A DNA stretch of 15,090 nt, taken from NCBI GenBank assembly GCA_004559785.1, contig SFXD01000055.1:1-15090 (forward strand), written 5' to 3'. Position 1 is the first letter of the stretch. The number at the start of each line of letters is the position of its first letter. The notes beneath the pieces are model-generated. The model ran no database searches and was not told the origin of the DNA. It saw only the letters and a program-made list of their open reading frames with translations. Positions 14,438-15,090 of this stretch are shown piece after piece. Source of the stretch: a bacterium (GTDB lineage: Bacteria > Bacteroidota > Bacteroidia > Bacteroidales > Bacteroidaceae). The translations under genes were made by a program, and so were the position numbers.

Positions 14438-15090
14438 TTACTTGATTACATACTTCTTTCCGTTCACCACATATACGCCTGCAGGAAGGTTCATGAGACA
14501 AGTGGAACCTGCCACCGACTGGGCTACCTTGCGTCCATTGAGGTCGTATACGTCCACCTCGCGGTCTACGATTTCTCCATCCTGTGTGATGCTTACTACT
14601 CCAGTCTCCTCATCGCCCAGTACGAGTGCGATTTCCTTAGCTTCTGACTGTGTACCCTTCACTACGAACAGGGTGCGGAAGGGGTTGAGAGTACCGCTCT
14701 CTGCCTGTACGAACTTGCCACCGGTATAGCCGTATACGGTGCCGTCTTTAACAGCATCGGCAGATGCCAACTGCTTGTATGTTCCCATCTGGTATGCTCC
14801 GCCGTTTGTAGTTGCCTTCTTCAAGCCTTCTGTAGCGGGAGCAGCATATAGGCGGACATTCTCTAATTTGTTGTCTTTAATGAGCTTGTCTGACGTGGGC
14901 TGCACGAGGTAAGGCTGGTTGGCATTCAATGTACCTGTTTCAACCCTTGAGAACTTGAGGGCTGAGCCTGTATATGTTGCCAACTCCCATACAGTACCGT
15001 TAACCTTCTCTACAGGTACCTCGACAGGAAGGATGAATGTAGACACATTGCCGGCAGTAACTGAACGTTCGTAGTTGAGCTCACCTACCG
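14438..15090 (-). CDS. C-terminal part of a surface or secreted protein with a sorting-type tail (5' end beyond the window)
   Basis: The frame is open to the right edge, giving the last 216 residues; the GTG at 15046 is internal, not the start. The visible part opens with ELNYERSVTAGNVSTFILPVEV, here split: the GELNYERSV run, then a TFILPVEV strand. This resembles the beta-rich segment before the tail in many Prevotella surface proteins. The last 40 residues, including VYDLNGRKV and LPAGVYVVNGKKYVIK, match the type IX secretion (Por) tail pattern or its degenerate Bacteroidales version. The protein is therefore probably exported and held at the surface or released. Whether this organism has type IX secretion cannot be seen. 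The N-terminal catalytic or binding part is missing, so function is unknown. Confidence 0.8.
   Translation of the reverse strand, partial: VGELNYERSVTAGNVSTFILPVEVPVEKVNGTVWELATYTGSALKFSRVETGTLNANQPYLVQPTSDKLIKDNKLENVRLYAAPATEGLKKATTNGGAYQMGTYKQLASADAVKDGTVYGYTGGKFVQAESGTLNPFRTLFVVKGTQSEAKEIALVLGDEETGVVSITQDGEIVDREVDVYDLNGRKVAQSVAGSTCLMNLPAGVYVVNGKKYVIK

Overview
The window looks like chromosomal DNA of a Bacteroidales bacterium, most likely Prevotella or a close relative. SecD and SecF are fused in one long protein. Secreted GH92 and GH84 glycosidases of the gut-Bacteroidetes kind lie side by side. Six upstream regions carry the Bacteroidetes -7 element TAnnTTTG, and the starts lack clear Shine-Dalgarno sites. 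The right edge holds a surface protein with a VYDLNGRKV...LPAGVYVV type C-terminal tail. The genus is an inference from gene content and style.

Layout. Bases 1-67 hold a good promoter firing leftwards out of the window. Bases 15-999 contain no convincing gene but are rich in repeats: 14-bp direct repeats, a G/C hairpin and an array of 12-bp palindromes spaced about 23 bp. Next come two divergent exported glycosidases, GH92 (minus, 1000-3033) and GH84 (plus, 3248-5356). GH84 converges on a minus-strand pair: a YitT membrane protein fused to an RdgB/HAM1-like domain (6633-8279), then an M16 peptidase (5367-6608). Further right, all on minus, are SecDF (8415-11456), a membrane-anchored endonuclease/exonuclease/phosphatase-family protein (11577-12659) and a rhomboid protease (12685-13581). 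The gene for the DNA-binding protein HU diverges from the rhomboid gene (plus, 13789-14052) and ends in a strong terminator followed by a second long hairpin. The right edge has a minus-strand surface protein cut by the window end (14438-15090) and, 32 bp downstream of it, a 57-residue ORF (14232-14405).

How they fit together. The two glycosidases probably trim host or dietary glycans outside the cytoplasm, mannose residues by GH92 and beta-N-acetylglucosamine by GH84. SecDF drives protein export through Sec. The rhomboid and its partner are membrane housekeeping genes and HU compacts DNA.

Points most worth following: the GH92 has Gln where the catalytic-acid Glu is expected, which suggests a phosphomannose-type substrate; the YitT-HAM1 fusion has an altered HAM1 active site; the palindrome array at 546-648 is unexplained; the hairpins after HU could pair in alternative ways; and there is a short unannotated ORF behind the surface protein.
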